Below, one piece after another: positions 1 to 8,850 of a stretch of DNA of 64,000 nt (within the stretch, counting starts at the first letter, position 1; the number at the start of each line of letters is the position of its first letter). The stretch is from Phycisphaerae bacterium. Its GTDB lineage: Bacteria > Planctomycetota > Phycisphaerae > Sedimentisphaerales > Anaerohalosphaeraceae. Below the pieces are notes generated by a model, which saw only the letters and a program-made list of their open reading frames with translations, was not told the origin of the DNA and made no database searches. The DNA lies in contig JAGPMT010000004.1 in assembly GCA_018052735.1 (NCBI GenBank), positions 24,124-88,123 of the forward strand. The letters run 5' to 3'. Position numbers and translations under genes: made by a program.

Positions 1-489
1 CCCCACCGCCAACGGCGGCACCGTCACCCTGCAGGCCGACGGCTCGTTTGTCTATACCCCCTCGCCGGACAACAAGACCGGCACCGACTCGTTTACCTAT
101 ACCCTGCTGGACGGCTTCGGCGGCAGCGATACCGCGGTGGTTACCATCAATCTGACCAACGCCGACCCCGTTGCCTATGACAACAGCTACGGCGTCAGCC
201 ACAATGTCCAGCTGACCGTCAGCAGCACCGACGGCACCATCACCGGCAACCTCAACGGCGCAGCGGCCGACTATGACCCCGACAACGCCAATGCCGGCAA
301 GCTCTTTGATGATGTCCTGACCGTCGTGCCTCTGACCAATGTCCCCACCGCCAACGGCGGCACCGTCACCCTGCAGGCCGACGGCTCGTTTGTCTATACC
401 CCCTCGCCGGACAACAAGACCGGCACCGACTCGTTTACCTATACCCTGCTGGACGGCTTCGGCGGCAGCAGTACCGCGGTGGTTACCAT
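1..489 (+). repeat. 342-bp near-identical tandem coding repeat
   Basis: Bases 1-147 and 343-489 match except for a few bases at the GAT/AGT codon near 129. This gives a 342-bp (114-codon) period. The copies use C-ending codons almost exclusively (ACC, GAC, GGC). The next repeat (490-830) encodes the same fold with diverged, mixed codons. The copies probably arose by recent duplication or gene conversion, and more copies probably lie upstream of the window. Confidence 0.85.
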
Positions 490-1414
490 TACATTGTCGA
501 ACCAGCTCCCGATAGCCCGTCCGGACAATTACGGCACCCAGCAGGATGTTACGCTGATTGTAACAAAACCCAATGATGTAATTACCGGCGTCATTCCTGA
601 CATTAACGGAGACTATGATCCTGACAACAGCAATGAAGGTAAAGTGTTCGATGATGTGCTGAACGCGGTATTGGCCGGAGATGGAACAACCGCGCTTGGG
701 GGCAAGGTTATTCTCAACGGTGATGGTACTTTCACTTATATCCCGCCGGCCGGTCAATCCGGAACGGACAGCTTTACCTACTTTGTAACCGACGGGTATG
801 GCAATTCAAACACCGTTGTCGTAACCATTGCAATCGAGGGCAGTTTTGCTGTTCCGGCGGCGCCTCTGCCGGTACTCGAACTGCCGCAGCTGAAGGGCTG
901 TCCGGTCGTAATGGATGCTGTCGCTGCTGAATTAGGCGTTCATTCAGACCAGCTGCAGATGATGATCCGAAATTCGCTGGCGGCCAATCCCAATCTGCAG
1001 CCGTGTGAGGCATGCGAAAATCTGCTGAATGCCGCAGCTACATTGAAGGGCATCGATGCAGAACGGCTGGGGGCTATGAACCAGATATTCAATACGCTGG
1101 CTCCTGCCGATGCCCCCTTCACACCGGAAGTCAGGGCCTCTGTCCAGATGGCATTTGAAGGTCTGGCAGCCAGAGAAATCCAGCTGGCCGAAATGACCCC
1201 CGATGAATATGCCCAATATCAGCAATATGCAATGACCAATGAAATCATCGAGGCCTTCGTCCGGTATGTTGCTGTTCTCAACAGCGACCTGAAGCTGCCT
1301 ATCGGCAATCCTGTTGCAATGGCTGTGGAAAAATACGGAGCTTCGATAACCAACAGCGAAAATCCGAATATGGCCGCTTATATCATCGCCCGGATGGAAG
1401 CAGCAATGCAGTAA
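1..1414 (+). CDS. Tandem-repeat surface protein, 3' end (partial)
   Basis: This is the C-terminal part of a large secreted or surface protein. The frame is open from base 2 without a start codon, so the gene begins upstream. It contains Ig/cadherin-like tandem repeats of 114 residues. Each carries a segment like GTVTLQADGSFVYTP followed by GTDSFTYTLLDGFG and an AVVTI strand, as in bacterial tandem-95/VCBS-type adhesin repeats. One partial repeat, one full near-identical repeat and one diverged repeat are visible. A roughly 185-residue, mostly helical C-terminal domain follows (from about base 840). It holds a GCPVVMDAV segment and a CEAC pair, and may be an anchoring or sorting domain; I recall similar tails in large Phycisphaerae surface proteins, but this is weak evidence. 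A strong terminator follows. The ligand is unknown. Confidence 0.8.
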   Translation, partial: PTANGGTVTLQADGSFVYTPSPDNKTGTDSFTYTLLDGFGGSDTAVVTINLTNADPVAYDNSYGVSHNVQLTVSSTDGTITGNLNGAAADYDPDNANAGKLFDDVLTVVPLTNVPTANGGTVTLQADGSFVYTPSPDNKTGTDSFTYTLLDGFGGSSTAVVTITLSNQLPIARPDNYGTQQDVTLIVTKPNDVITGVIPDINGDYDPDNSNEGKVFDDVLNAVLAGDGTTALGGKVILNGDGTFTYIPPAGQSGTDSFTYFVTDGYGNSNTVVVTIAIEGSFAVPAAPLPVLELPQLKGCPVVMDAVAAELGVHSDQLQMMIRNSLAANPNLQPCEACENLLNAAATLKGIDAERLGAMNQIFNTLAPADAPFTPEVRASVQMAFEGLAAREIQLAEMTPDEYAQYQQYAMTNEIIEAFVRYVAVLNSDLKLPIGNPVAMAVEKYGASITNSENPNMAAYIIARMEAAMQ

Positions 1415-1432
1415 GCGGGCTGAACAGCTATG

Positions 1433-1473
1433 AAAAAACCCTTGGAAGTCGCCCAGACTCCAAGGGTTTTTTT
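1433..1473. terminator. Bidirectional intrinsic terminator
   Basis: The inverted repeat CCCTTGGA (1439-1446) / TCCAAGGG (1459-1466) is flanked by A6 on the left and T7 on the right. It can therefore terminate both the repeat-protein gene and the convergent minus-strand kinase gene. Confidence 0.85.
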
Positions 1474-1495
1474 CTGTTGGGTCATACCAGACCGC

Positions 1496-2461
1496 TTAAT
1501 CCGGCTGACTCTGCAGAAGTGTCAGGACCTCTTCTTTTTTAGGCAGGGCTTCCTGAAGGCCGAAACGGCTTCGCATCAGGGCTTCAGCGGCGATGGCAAA
1601 CCGCACCGCATTATCGGCCGTGTCACCCGTGCCGTAGCAGGCCGTCAGAGCGCCGGTAAATGCGGAATCGCATCCATTCTGGTCAACCACTTCTGCCGCT
1701 ATGCCGGGCAGATGACGGGGTCCCTGCCGATCCATTATCAATGCGCCACGCCACCCAAGACTGATGACAACACAGGCGGCTCCTCTGGCAACCAGTTCGG
1801 TACCGATAAATTTCAAATCGCCTTCGCCCCCCGCTCCCAGTTCGGTGCCGCACATCATCCCTTTAAAACGCACAACAAGGATATCGGTATTGTAAAACTC
1901 CATCGGCCAGTCGAGGGACTGCACGGCATCACGGCTTGGCTGAGGCAGCTTGGCACTCAGCACCACACGGGTTTTGTGAATTTGTGCGCTCCGGATTACA
2001 GCCACCGAAGCAGCCCGGGGCACTGCATCATTCACCAGCACCGCATCCGCCGAGCCGATTTGCTGTTCGGCGGCGGCATACTCAATCTCATCGCGGCTTA
2101 AAATGCGGGCAGCTCCTTGCGAGCGGCAGCTGATATTCTCTCCTTTGCGGTTGACAAGCGTCAAAATAACACCCGTGCTCATTGCCTGCGTGGGATAGAC
2201 CAAATCGGTCTGTACCGAGTGCCGCTTGAGATTCTGTATTATCATTTCCCCGAAACAGTCTTCCCCGACCCGGGTCAGCAGATAGGTTTCACAACCGCAA
2301 AGTGCTACCTGTGTGGCTTCCATCACCCCGGCACCCGCCGGCGTACAGGTAAAACCGCTTCCTTCTGCAATCTTGCCCGGCATTGGGTGTTCATCACATT
2401 TAACAGCCATATCAACAAAAGCCGGACCGACCACAACAATCTTCGGAATCCGTTCAGTCAT
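1496..2461 (-). CDS. PfkB/ribokinase-family sugar kinase-like protein
   Basis: The 321-residue protein has the ribokinase fold. It has an N-terminal IVVVGPAFVDMAV strand, an AGAGVMEATQVALCGC segment like the family's sugar-binding GG(A/G)xxN region, and a C-terminal ATP/anion-hole region. I chose ATG at 2461 because AAGGGA lies just upstream; a TTG at 2476 would add five residues. The usual catalytic signature DxxGAGDxF reads DQNGCDSAF here (about residues 260-268), so the normal base position holds Ser and an Asp sits one residue earlier. It may be an altered or inactive kinase. The substrate cannot be told. It follows the beta-CASP RNase gene in the same direction after about 250 bp and has its own candidate promoter. 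Confidence 0.75.
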   Translation of the reverse strand: MTERIPKIVVVGPAFVDMAVKCDEHPMPGKIAEGSGFTCTPAGAGVMEATQVALCGCETYLLTRVGEDCFGEMIIQNLKRHSVQTDLVYPTQAMSTGVILTLVNRKGENISCRSQGAARILSRDEIEYAAAEQQIGSADAVLVNDAVPRAASVAVIRSAQIHKTRVVLSAKLPQPSRDAVQSLDWPMEFYNTDILVVRFKGMMCGTELGAGGEGDLKFIGTELVARGAACVVISLGWRGALIMDRQGPRHLPGIAAEVVDQNGCDSAFTGALTACYGTGDTADNAVRFAIAAEALMRSRFGLQEALPKKEEVLTLLQSQPD

Positions 2462-2493
2462 ACCTATTCCCTTCAATACCTCGTGTGTCCGTT

Positions 2494-2522
2494 ACTATAT
2501 CCGACAATCCTGATTTTGAAAA
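2494..2522 (-). promoter_or_regulatory. Candidate sigma70 promoter for the PfkB-like gene
   Basis: Read on the minus strand, TTTTCA, a 17-bp spacer and TATAGT end about 30 bp before the ATG at 2461. The rest of the 250-bp gap (2462-2714) shows no convincing gene or terminator. Confidence 0.45.
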
Positions 2523-2714
2523 GATTTTTCCATTTTTTCGCCCTGCAAGGTTATACGATACGGTAGGGCTGTCTTAGGTTTTGGATGAATCCCGCCGCAG
2601 AAGCATTTCAGCTGGAAGATATATATCGGCGAAGGGAGTATCTGGATATGTTATATCGCCAGAATACAGATGTTTTCGCTAATGAATGATAAAATACGAT
2701 GAAAAAAAGAGGTA

Positions 2715-4133
2715 TTAAATCCCGTTGATCTTGACGACATCTTGGTATTTGGGGACCATTACACTCCAGCCGGTTTGCTGTATCAAATAATCTTTGAAAC
2801 TTTCGGAAGTTTCTTTTTCCCCATGCACAATGAAGATTTTTTTAGGCGGAGTTTTGAAATTTTTCAGCCAAGCAAGTATTTCCTCCCTGTCGGCGTGTGC
2901 TGAAAAGCCGTGAACACGTACAATCTTTGCACGGACAGGATACATCTGACCCAATATGCGGACTTCCTGACCGGGCTTGGAATCCAGAATCGTTCGCCCC
3001 AAAGTGCCTGACGCCTGATACCCGACAAAAAGTATCGTGCTTTCAGGACGGGTGATATTATTAACCAGATGGTGCTTGATGCGTCCGCCTGTACACATCC
3101 CCGAACCGGCTATAATCATTACCGTGCCGCGGATGTGGTTGATGGCTTTGGATTCCCGTGTGGATTCAATCAGCTTAAGGCCGCGGAAGGAAAACGGCGA
3201 TTCATTCTGTTCCATCAGCCGGGCCATCTGGGCATCATAAAGTTCAGGGTGCTTCTTGAAAACCTCGGTAACCTTGACTGCCATCGGACTGTCTAAAAAA
3301 GTCATAATATGGGGGATGCGATCTTCCATCAGCAGCTCATTCATATAGTATAAAACTTCTTGACTTCGCTCGATGGAAAAACTGGGAACAACAATATTTC
3401 CGCCGGCGTTAATTGTGTCAATAACGGCCTGATACAGCTGTTCTTTGGTATCCTCGGTGCTGGTGTGCTGCCGGTCGCCGTAGGTTGATTCAACGAGAAT
3501 ATAGTCGGCCTTATCGAATACGGCAGGATCTTTGAGAATCGGCTTGCCCACCCGCCCTAAATCACCCGTAAATAAAACCGTTCGGTTTTTGCCATTGAAC
3601 GATAAGACAATCTGAATAATAGAAGAACCCAGAATATGTCCGCCCTGATGGAAACTGACCTTGATGCCGTCCGCAACAGAAACGGTTTCTTCAAAGGCAA
3701 CCGCCTTAAACATCGGGAAACAGGCCTCGGCTTCCTGAATAGTATATAAGGGTTCGACCGGCCGGGGGGGAGTATAGTTGGCCTTTTTGTGCCGTTTTCG
3801 CTTGAATTCGGCATCTTCTTCCTGAATCTTGCCTGCATCAGCCAAGACGATCTTGGCTATCTGGGCAGTGGCCTCCGTACAGAAAATCTTTCCCTTAAAT
3901 CCCTCTTTGACAAACTTCGGCAGAAGACCGCAGTGGTCCAGATGAGCATGGGTTAAAAGAATTGCATCGACATCAGCAGGATGGACGCCAAAATCTTCCC
4001 AGTTGCGATATTGCAGGTCGCGTTCCTGATACAAGCCGCAATCAACCATCACCTTGGTATGGTTGAACTCCAGCAAATGCCGAGACCCGGTAACCGATTC
4101 TGCGGCACCCAAGAATCGCAGCTGAAAATTCAT
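2715..4133 (-). CDS. Beta-CASP metallo-beta-lactamase RNase (CPSF73/YSH1-like)
   Basis: The 472-residue protein is a full-length member of the bacterial/archaeal beta-CASP nuclease family, which cleaves or processes RNA with two zinc ions. The metal motif LLTHAHLDHCGLLPK is near residue 60. A GGHILGSS segment, the LFTGDLGR strand, the ESTYGDR motif and the C-terminal HGFSAHADREE and VHGEKE motifs are all present in family order. No KH domain or signal peptide is visible, so it is probably cytoplasmic. A GAAAGG ribosome site precedes the ATG. The gene lies 19 bp after the mltA-like gene and is probably cotranscribed with it. The exact RNA targets are not shown by the sequence. Confidence 0.9.
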   Translation of the reverse strand: MNFQLRFLGAAESVTGSRHLLEFNHTKVMVDCGLYQERDLQYRNWEDFGVHPADVDAILLTHAHLDHCGLLPKFVKEGFKGKIFCTEATAQIAKIVLADAGKIQEEDAEFKRKRHKKANYTPPRPVEPLYTIQEAEACFPMFKAVAFEETVSVADGIKVSFHQGGHILGSSIIQIVLSFNGKNRTVLFTGDLGRVGKPILKDPAVFDKADYILVESTYGDRQHTSTEDTKEQLYQAVIDTINAGGNIVVPSFSIERSQEVLYYMNELLMEDRIPHIMTFLDSPMAVKVTEVFKKHPELYDAQMARLMEQNESPFSFRGLKLIESTRESKAINHIRGTVMIIAGSGMCTGGRIKHHLVNNITRPESTILFVGYQASGTLGRTILDSKPGQEVRILGQMYPVRAKIVRVHGFSAHADREEILAWLKNFKTPPKKIFIVHGEKETSESFKDYLIQQTGWSVMVPKYQDVVKINGI

Positions 4134-4152
4134 GTATGCCTTTCAACCACTA

Positions 4153-5397
4153 TTATTGTGCCTTTGTCTTATCTGCCGTCCCCTGCGGGGTCAGGTATTG
4201 GCCGACAAGGTCAGGACGCAGGAAAAGATAATACAGCTTGCCTTCTTCATAGACCTGACCAGCCATTCGTCCGGCCTGTTCGCCTATACCCATATAGACA
4301 TCGCAGCGCCCCGGCGCCCGAATTGCTCCGCCGGCATCTTGGTCGAGTGCAAAACCGGTATAGGGGGCTTTTTGTATCGTGCCGTCGGCCATTGGGCGAG
4401 GCAGCCGGGTATTCAGAAACGCCAGACATGCCCGCGGATAAATCGATTTATCCGTGGCTATCGTACGCATAGGCAGAACAGGTTCATTCAGACAGCCCCG
4501 CGGATTGCCGCTGTCGGTGCGGAAAAAGACATAGCGGGGATTCAAATAGATATACTTATCAATCTGCTGGGGATTCGCTTTGAAATAGTCAATCATCGCT
4601 TTCAGCGACAGGCCCTGTGCAGGAACCACGCCATCCTTAACCATTTGGCGGCCGATGCTGTTGTATTCATGGCCGTTGCTGGCCGCATAGCCCAAGGTTA
4701 CCATTTTGCCGTCAGGGGTACGAAGCAGCGCAGACCCTTGAACATGAGCAATATAGACCTCAAACGGATCCGCCATCCAAGCAATCTCCTGCCCTTTGAG
4801 CATCCCAGACTGCTCAATTTCTTTACGGGAGGGATATTTCCGCAGTGAACCATCCGGCATGCGCTGACCAAGGATATCGCCCTTTTCATTCTTGACCAGA
4901 TCGGCCGGCTGTTTGTAGAGCGGATAACGGTATTTATCCGATGGTGTCAGAGACCCATCAAAAATGGGGGTATAATAACCGGTAAACAGCACCGTTCCCT
5001 TGTCATCACATCCTACGGATTGATACACTTCAAATTTGCTGCGGATAGCCGCATGCAGATCCTTCCCGTAAAGACCGCTGTCCAGCAGTTCGGCCATCGC
5101 CCTCAGCGAAGCTACGGCGCGGTCGTGTGTGATGTCGGCCATAGGGAAAAAGCCCTTGCTGGAGGGTTTCGACAAATAACTAAGGGAGTTCTGAATGCCT
5201 TCCCGCACATCCTTGAGATTGTAGCAGGCAAACGTCATATCCGGAATCATCGACGGGTCGGTAATCTTTCGAAGAGCATACTGTCCGGGGGGCAAGGGCT
5301 TGTCATACTGGGGGGCCTCAACTTTTTGGGGGGCTTTGCACCCAATCAGAGCAAGACAGCACAGCAAATTGACACTGATAAAAAGTCTGCATTTCAT
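4153..5397 (-). CDS. mltA: MltA-domain lytic transglycosylase lipoprotein
   Basis: The product cleaves peptidoglycan glycan strands, forming 1,6-anhydro-muropeptides, from a lipid-anchored position facing the periplasm. I chose ATG at 5397, not an upstream start, because it is preceded by AGGGAGA and begins a lipoprotein signal with lipobox LIGC (Cys20). The MltA core appears as TVLFTGYYTPIFDGS, a middle AHVQGSALLRTPDG segment and YASNGHEYNSIGR. The C-terminal 3D-type portion has ALDQDAGGAIRAPGRCDVY with its conserved Asp residues. At 414 residues it is near the usual length. It is the first gene of a minus-strand run and is divergent from the lipoprotein gene at 5606. Confidence 0.9.
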   Translation of the reverse strand: MKCRLFISVNLLCCLALIGCKAPQKVEAPQYDKPLPPGQYALRKITDPSMIPDMTFACYNLKDVREGIQNSLSYLSKPSSKGFFPMADITHDRAVASLRAMAELLDSGLYGKDLHAAIRSKFEVYQSVGCDDKGTVLFTGYYTPIFDGSLTPSDKYRYPLYKQPADLVKNEKGDILGQRMPDGSLRKYPSRKEIEQSGMLKGQEIAWMADPFEVYIAHVQGSALLRTPDGKMVTLGYAASNGHEYNSIGRQMVKDGVVPAQGLSLKAMIDYFKANPQQIDKYIYLNPRYVFFRTDSGNPRGCLNEPVLPMRTIATDKSIYPRACLAFLNTRLPRPMADGTIQKAPYTGFALDQDAGGAIRAPGRCDVYMGIGEQAGRMAGQVYEEGKLYYLFLRPDLVGQYLTPQGTADKTKAQ

Positions 5398-5536
5398 AGA
5401 ATCTCCCTGCATTTTAAAAATCCGTTTTGGCTTTCGGGTCAAGGTAAAAATACCTACATTATGGGTATTCCGTCTGCTTTGTCAAATATTTTACACATCG
5501 AACTTTTAGAGGCAGTTTCTTTAATAAAGAAAAGCG

Positions 5537-5565
5537 TTGACAATTTAACACACACACCTGAAAAT
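5537..5565 (+). promoter_or_regulatory. Candidate promoter for the 5606 lipoprotein
   Basis: TTGACA (5537-5542) is followed after 17 bp by GAAAAT. The -35 box is perfect and the -10 box is weak. It lies 40 bp before the ATG at 5606, in the divergent gap with mltA. Confidence 0.45.
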
Positions 5566-5605
5566 ATTGCGTAAATCGGAAATTAAGGTGATTTAGGAGC
5601 ATATT

Positions 5606-6244
5606 ATGAAAACACTATTGAAGGTTTCGGCGTGTTTGAGTATCGTATCACTGCTTGGCTGTACATCCGGTTCAAGCTATTCCCGCAAAGGCTTTGACTT
5701 TTCTCAGATTGACAAGGTGGCAGTGGTGGATGTCATCGGGCCCGTAGGCGGTGAAGCGGCCAAAAACCAGATTGCCGACTTTTTTATGATGGAACTGCTT
5801 AAAAAAGGATATTCTCCAATTGAACGTTCCCAAGTCCAGATACTGCTCAATGAACAGAAGTTTCAGGCTTCCGATATAACCAGTCCGGAAGGTGCAGCCA
5901 GAGCCGGCCGGATTCTCAATGTTCCTGTCATTATGTACATCAATGTCCCCAAGTTCGGGGAGAATATTTCGATGACAGTCAAAATGGTCAACGTTGAAGA
6001 CGGCAGCATTTTGTGGATGGGAGAAGGCACAGGAACCGGCGGCAAGACACTCGGGACGATTCTGGGTGCTGCGGCTGGTGCGGCTGTCGGAGCGGCGGCC
6101 ACCGGCAGCGATGACCGCGTTGTGGGTGCTGTTATCGGAGGCGTTGCCGGCGGCGGCGCCGGCTATCTGCTGACACCCCAAACCGAAGAAAAAGTGCGGA
6201 AAATGGCCGAAAAAATCTGTAAAACCATGCCCGTTCGCCAGTAA
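5606..6244 (+). CDS. CsgG/LpoB-like lipoprotein with glycine-zipper segment
   Basis: The 212-residue exported lipoprotein has a signal peptide ending in lipobox LLGC (Cys19). Residues 30-135 alternate strand and helix (KVAVVDVIGP, FFMMELLKKGYSPIER, AGRILNVPVIMYINV, VNVEDGSILWMGEG), resembling the CsgG/LpoB-type nucleotide-binding-like fold of envelope lipoproteins. Residues 140-190 form a Gly/Ala-rich glycine zipper (GAAAGAAVGAAATG) that probably inserts in or packs against a membrane. AGGAG precedes the ATG. Curli partner genes are absent, so a curli role is not supported. A general envelope function is the most that can be said. Confidence 0.65.
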   Translation: MKTLLKVSACLSIVSLLGCTSGSSYSRKGFDFSQIDKVAVVDVIGPVGGEAAKNQIADFFMMELLKKGYSPIERSQVQILLNEQKFQASDITSPEGAARAGRILNVPVIMYINVPKFGENISMTVKMVNVEDGSILWMGEGTGTGGKTLGTILGAAAGAAVGAAATGSDDRVVGAVIGGVAGGGAGYLLTPQTEEKVRKMAEKICKTMPVRQ

Positions 6245-6275
6245 TGGTGTTGTAAATTAAAACTACCCCCTTCTG

Positions 6276-7604
6276 ATGGCACAGACAAGAACAGTCAAAA
6301 TCGGCATGGTTGGATACGGCACCGTCGGTACGGGTGTTGCCAAAGTTTTGTTCGAAAATGCCGATGAAATTACAGCGCGGACCGGCTTGAAACTGGAGCT
6401 GGCCTGTGTGGTGGATAAAGATACCCAGTCTGCACGGAAATTTCAAATCCCGCAAAAGGTGCTGACCGATAATCTGGACGCCCTGCTCAATGATCCTTCG
6501 ATCGAGATCGGGCTGGAACTGGTTGGCGGTACAACAGCGGCCAAAGATGTGCAGCTGAAACTGCTGAAAGCCGGTAAACATGTGGTTACTGCCAACAAGG
6601 CGCTTCTGGCCGAACATGGGCCGCAGCTGTATCAGGCAGCGCTGGAAGCAGGCCGATGCATCGCTTTCGAAGCAAGCTGCTGCGGGGGAATCCCGATTAT
6701 TTCCGCGCTTCGAACGGGTCTGGCAGCCAACCGCATTACCGGACTTTACGGCATCTTTAACGGCACCTGCAACTACATCCTGACAAATATGACCCGCCGG
6801 AATATGCCGTTTGCAGAAGCCCTCAAAGAGGCCCAGGCACGCGGATTTGCCGAACAGGATCCTTCTTTAGATATCAGCGGCATAGATACAGCCCACAAAC
6901 TGGCTATTTTGGCCGGTCTGGCATTTCACTGCCCTATCCGTATGAGTGACATCTGCATAGAAGGCATCGAACATATCGACAGCGTCGATATTCGAAGTGC
7001 TCTGGAAATGGGATATATCCTCAAGCTGCTGGCTATTGGCGAAAAAGATTCCGAAGGCAGAATATCGCTGCGGGTCCATCCCTCTTTTATATCTGAAAAT
7101 ACCCCTTTGGCCCGTGTGGATGGGCCTTTCAATGCTGTCAGCGTTTTCGGCAACGCAGTCGGCAATACAATGTTTTACGGCCGGGGCGCCGGGATGATGG
7201 CAACAGCCAGTGCGGTCGTGGCAGATATCATCGATATCGCCATCGGCAACAGCTGGCGATTGTTTGAAACAATGCCGATGGCAGTCCACTCTCACAGCCG
7301 CGCGCACATTAAGTCAATTGAAGATATTGACAGCCGGTTTTATCTTCGGATAATGGCCAAAGATGAACCCGGCGTGTTTGCCCAGTACGGCCAGACGCTC
7401 GGCAAGCACCGCATCAGCATCAGCGGAGCAATTCAGCATGAGTGGACAGGGCCGGATAATACCGTACCGGTGGTCATTACAACTCACCCAACAGCTCAAA
7501 GAAATATGAATGCTGCATTAAAGGAGCTGGAGCAGCTGGATATTATCCGGCAGAAACCGGTTTGCATTCGTATTGTTGATATTCCAGAGGACAAAGAACC
7601 GTGA
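6276..7604 (+). CDS. hom: Homoserine dehydrogenase with ACT domain
   Basis: The enzyme reduces aspartate semialdehyde to homoserine in threonine/methionine synthesis. The 442-residue protein has the NAD(P) loop GYGTVGTGVAKVL near residue 14, the NKALLAEHG lysine segment, the substrate-site sequence GFAEQDPSLDISGIDTAHK, and a C-terminal ACT domain (from about 350, AKDEPGVFAQYGQ) expected to bind threonine as feedback inhibitor. It is a stand-alone enzyme without an aspartokinase domain. Its stop codon overlaps the start of the next gene, which is probably a homoserine kinase. No convincing ribosome site precedes the ATG. Confidence 0.95.
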   Translation: MAQTRTVKIGMVGYGTVGTGVAKVLFENADEITARTGLKLELACVVDKDTQSARKFQIPQKVLTDNLDALLNDPSIEIGLELVGGTTAAKDVQLKLLKAGKHVVTANKALLAEHGPQLYQAALEAGRCIAFEASCCGGIPIISALRTGLAANRITGLYGIFNGTCNYILTNMTRRNMPFAEALKEAQARGFAEQDPSLDISGIDTAHKLAILAGLAFHCPIRMSDICIEGIEHIDSVDIRSALEMGYILKLLAIGEKDSEGRISLRVHPSFISENTPLARVDGPFNAVSVFGNAVGNTMFYGRGAGMMATASAVVADIIDIAIGNSWRLFETMPMAVHSHSRAHIKSIEDIDSRFYLRIMAKDEPGVFAQYGQTLGKHRISISGAIQHEWTGPDNTVPVVITTHPTAQRNMNAALKELEQLDIIRQKPVCIRIVDIPEDKEP

Positions 7605-8794
7605 CAATGAAATATGTGATTATTGTACCTGACGGAGCAGCTGATAATCCGCAAGCCTGTTTCGGCGGCAAAACTGTTCTTGAAGCCGCCGAAACCCCGA
7701 ATATGGACAAAATTGCCATGGACGGCCGGCAGGGCATTTGCCGCACTGTTCCAGCCAATATGACCCCCGGCAGCGATGTGGCCATGATGTCGCTTCTGGG
7801 ATATGATCCTGCCAAGTATTACACAGGCCGTGCCCCTATCGAGGCCGTAGCCCAAAATATCCCGCTGGGTCCAGATGATTGGGTTTTTCGATGCAATTTG
7901 GCGACAACGGCAGACAATAAAATGATGGACCATAGTGCCGGCCACATTTCTACAAAAGAAGCCAGTGTTTTAATTAATGAGTTAGATAAGGCGATTTCCT
8001 TAGACTCCGTTGCCTTTTATACAGGCGTCAGCTATCGTCATTTGTGTGTCATTAAAGGGCAGGATTTTTCAAAAGTGGTAACGCAGCCGCCGCATGACTT
8101 TATTGGAGAGAAATTGTCAAAAATCCTTCCCAGAGGCAAAAACTCCGAATTTCTCAATACACTCATAGCCAAATCCGTACAGCTTCTTGAAAATCACCCC
8201 ATCAACAAGGTCCGTCGGGATTTAGGTGAGAATCCCGTAACAACAATCTGGCTTTGGGGGCAGGGACAGCGAGCCTCGATGGAGCGATTTGAAAAAAAAT
8301 ACGGCAAAAAAGGAGCTGCTATTACTGCTGTTGATTTAGTGCGGGGTTTAGCCAAACTCATTGGATTCGACTTAATCAATGTTGCGGGGGCAACTGGATA
8401 TTTAGACACCAATTTTGCGGGCAAAGGCGAGGCAGCTATCGAAGCGCTTGACAAATACGATATTGTTCTGGTTCATATCGAGGCGCCGGATGAGGCAGGG
8501 CATTCGGGAAATCCATACCACAAAAAAGAGGCGATAGAATCTATCGACAAATTTATTGTAGGTCCTGTTTACGAAGCACTCCAAACATACAGCCAATACC
8601 GAATCCTCGTCATGCCAGACCACCCGACTCCGGTAGAGGAACGCTGCCATATTGGTGAACCTGTACCTTTTGCTTTGGCCGGCTATGGAATCAAGGGTAT
8701 TCTCAAAAAGCCCTTCTGCGAACGTAACAGTTTTGAATCGGGCTTTGAAATCAAAAACGGCCCTGATTTAATGGAATACCTTATCAAGGTATAA
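7601..8794 (+). CDS. Phosphoglycerate-mutase-like protein, probable homoserine kinase
   Basis: This 397-residue protein belongs to the archaeal-type cofactor-independent phosphoglycerate mutase family (ApgM, COG3635) in the alkaline phosphatase superfamily. The metal motif VPDGAAD is near residue 10, TPGSDVAMMSLLGYDP carries the probable Ser nucleophile, and HIEAPDEAGHSG and VMPDHPTPVEERCH supply metal ligands. One subfamily (TIGR02535) is described as a proposed homoserine kinase because it sits beside threonine genes. Here it overlaps hom by 4 bp (GTGA), which supports that role over a glycolytic one. GTG at 7601 fits an upstream GAGG better than ATG at 7607. No classical GHMP-type ThrB is in the window. 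Confidence 0.75.
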   Translation: MTMKYVIIVPDGAADNPQACFGGKTVLEAAETPNMDKIAMDGRQGICRTVPANMTPGSDVAMMSLLGYDPAKYYTGRAPIEAVAQNIPLGPDDWVFRCNLATTADNKMMDHSAGHISTKEASVLINELDKAISLDSVAFYTGVSYRHLCVIKGQDFSKVVTQPPHDFIGEKLSKILPRGKNSEFLNTLIAKSVQLLENHPINKVRRDLGENPVTTIWLWGQGQRASMERFEKKYGKKGAAITAVDLVRGLAKLIGFDLINVAGATGYLDTNFAGKGEAAIEALDKYDIVLVHIEAPDEAGHSGNPYHKKEAIESIDKFIVGPVYEALQTYSQYRILVMPDHPTPVEERCHIGEPVPFALAGYGIKGILKKPFCERNSFESGFEIKNGPDLMEYLIKV

Positions 8795-8850
8795 CCGACT
8801 ACAGAAAAACAGGGCAAAAGATGTCCAAAGGATAATGTTTTAACTCTGGT

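Noticed and set aside
1430-2101. Long plus-strand ORF opposite the PfkB-like gene
   Set aside because: It lies antisense to a clear family member, starts in the terminator and encodes a His/Gln/Pro-rich sequence with no family features.
5606-6244. Curli secretion protein CsgG
   Set aside because: The fold resemblance is only general, the protein is shorter, ends in a glycine zipper, and no curli genes are nearby.
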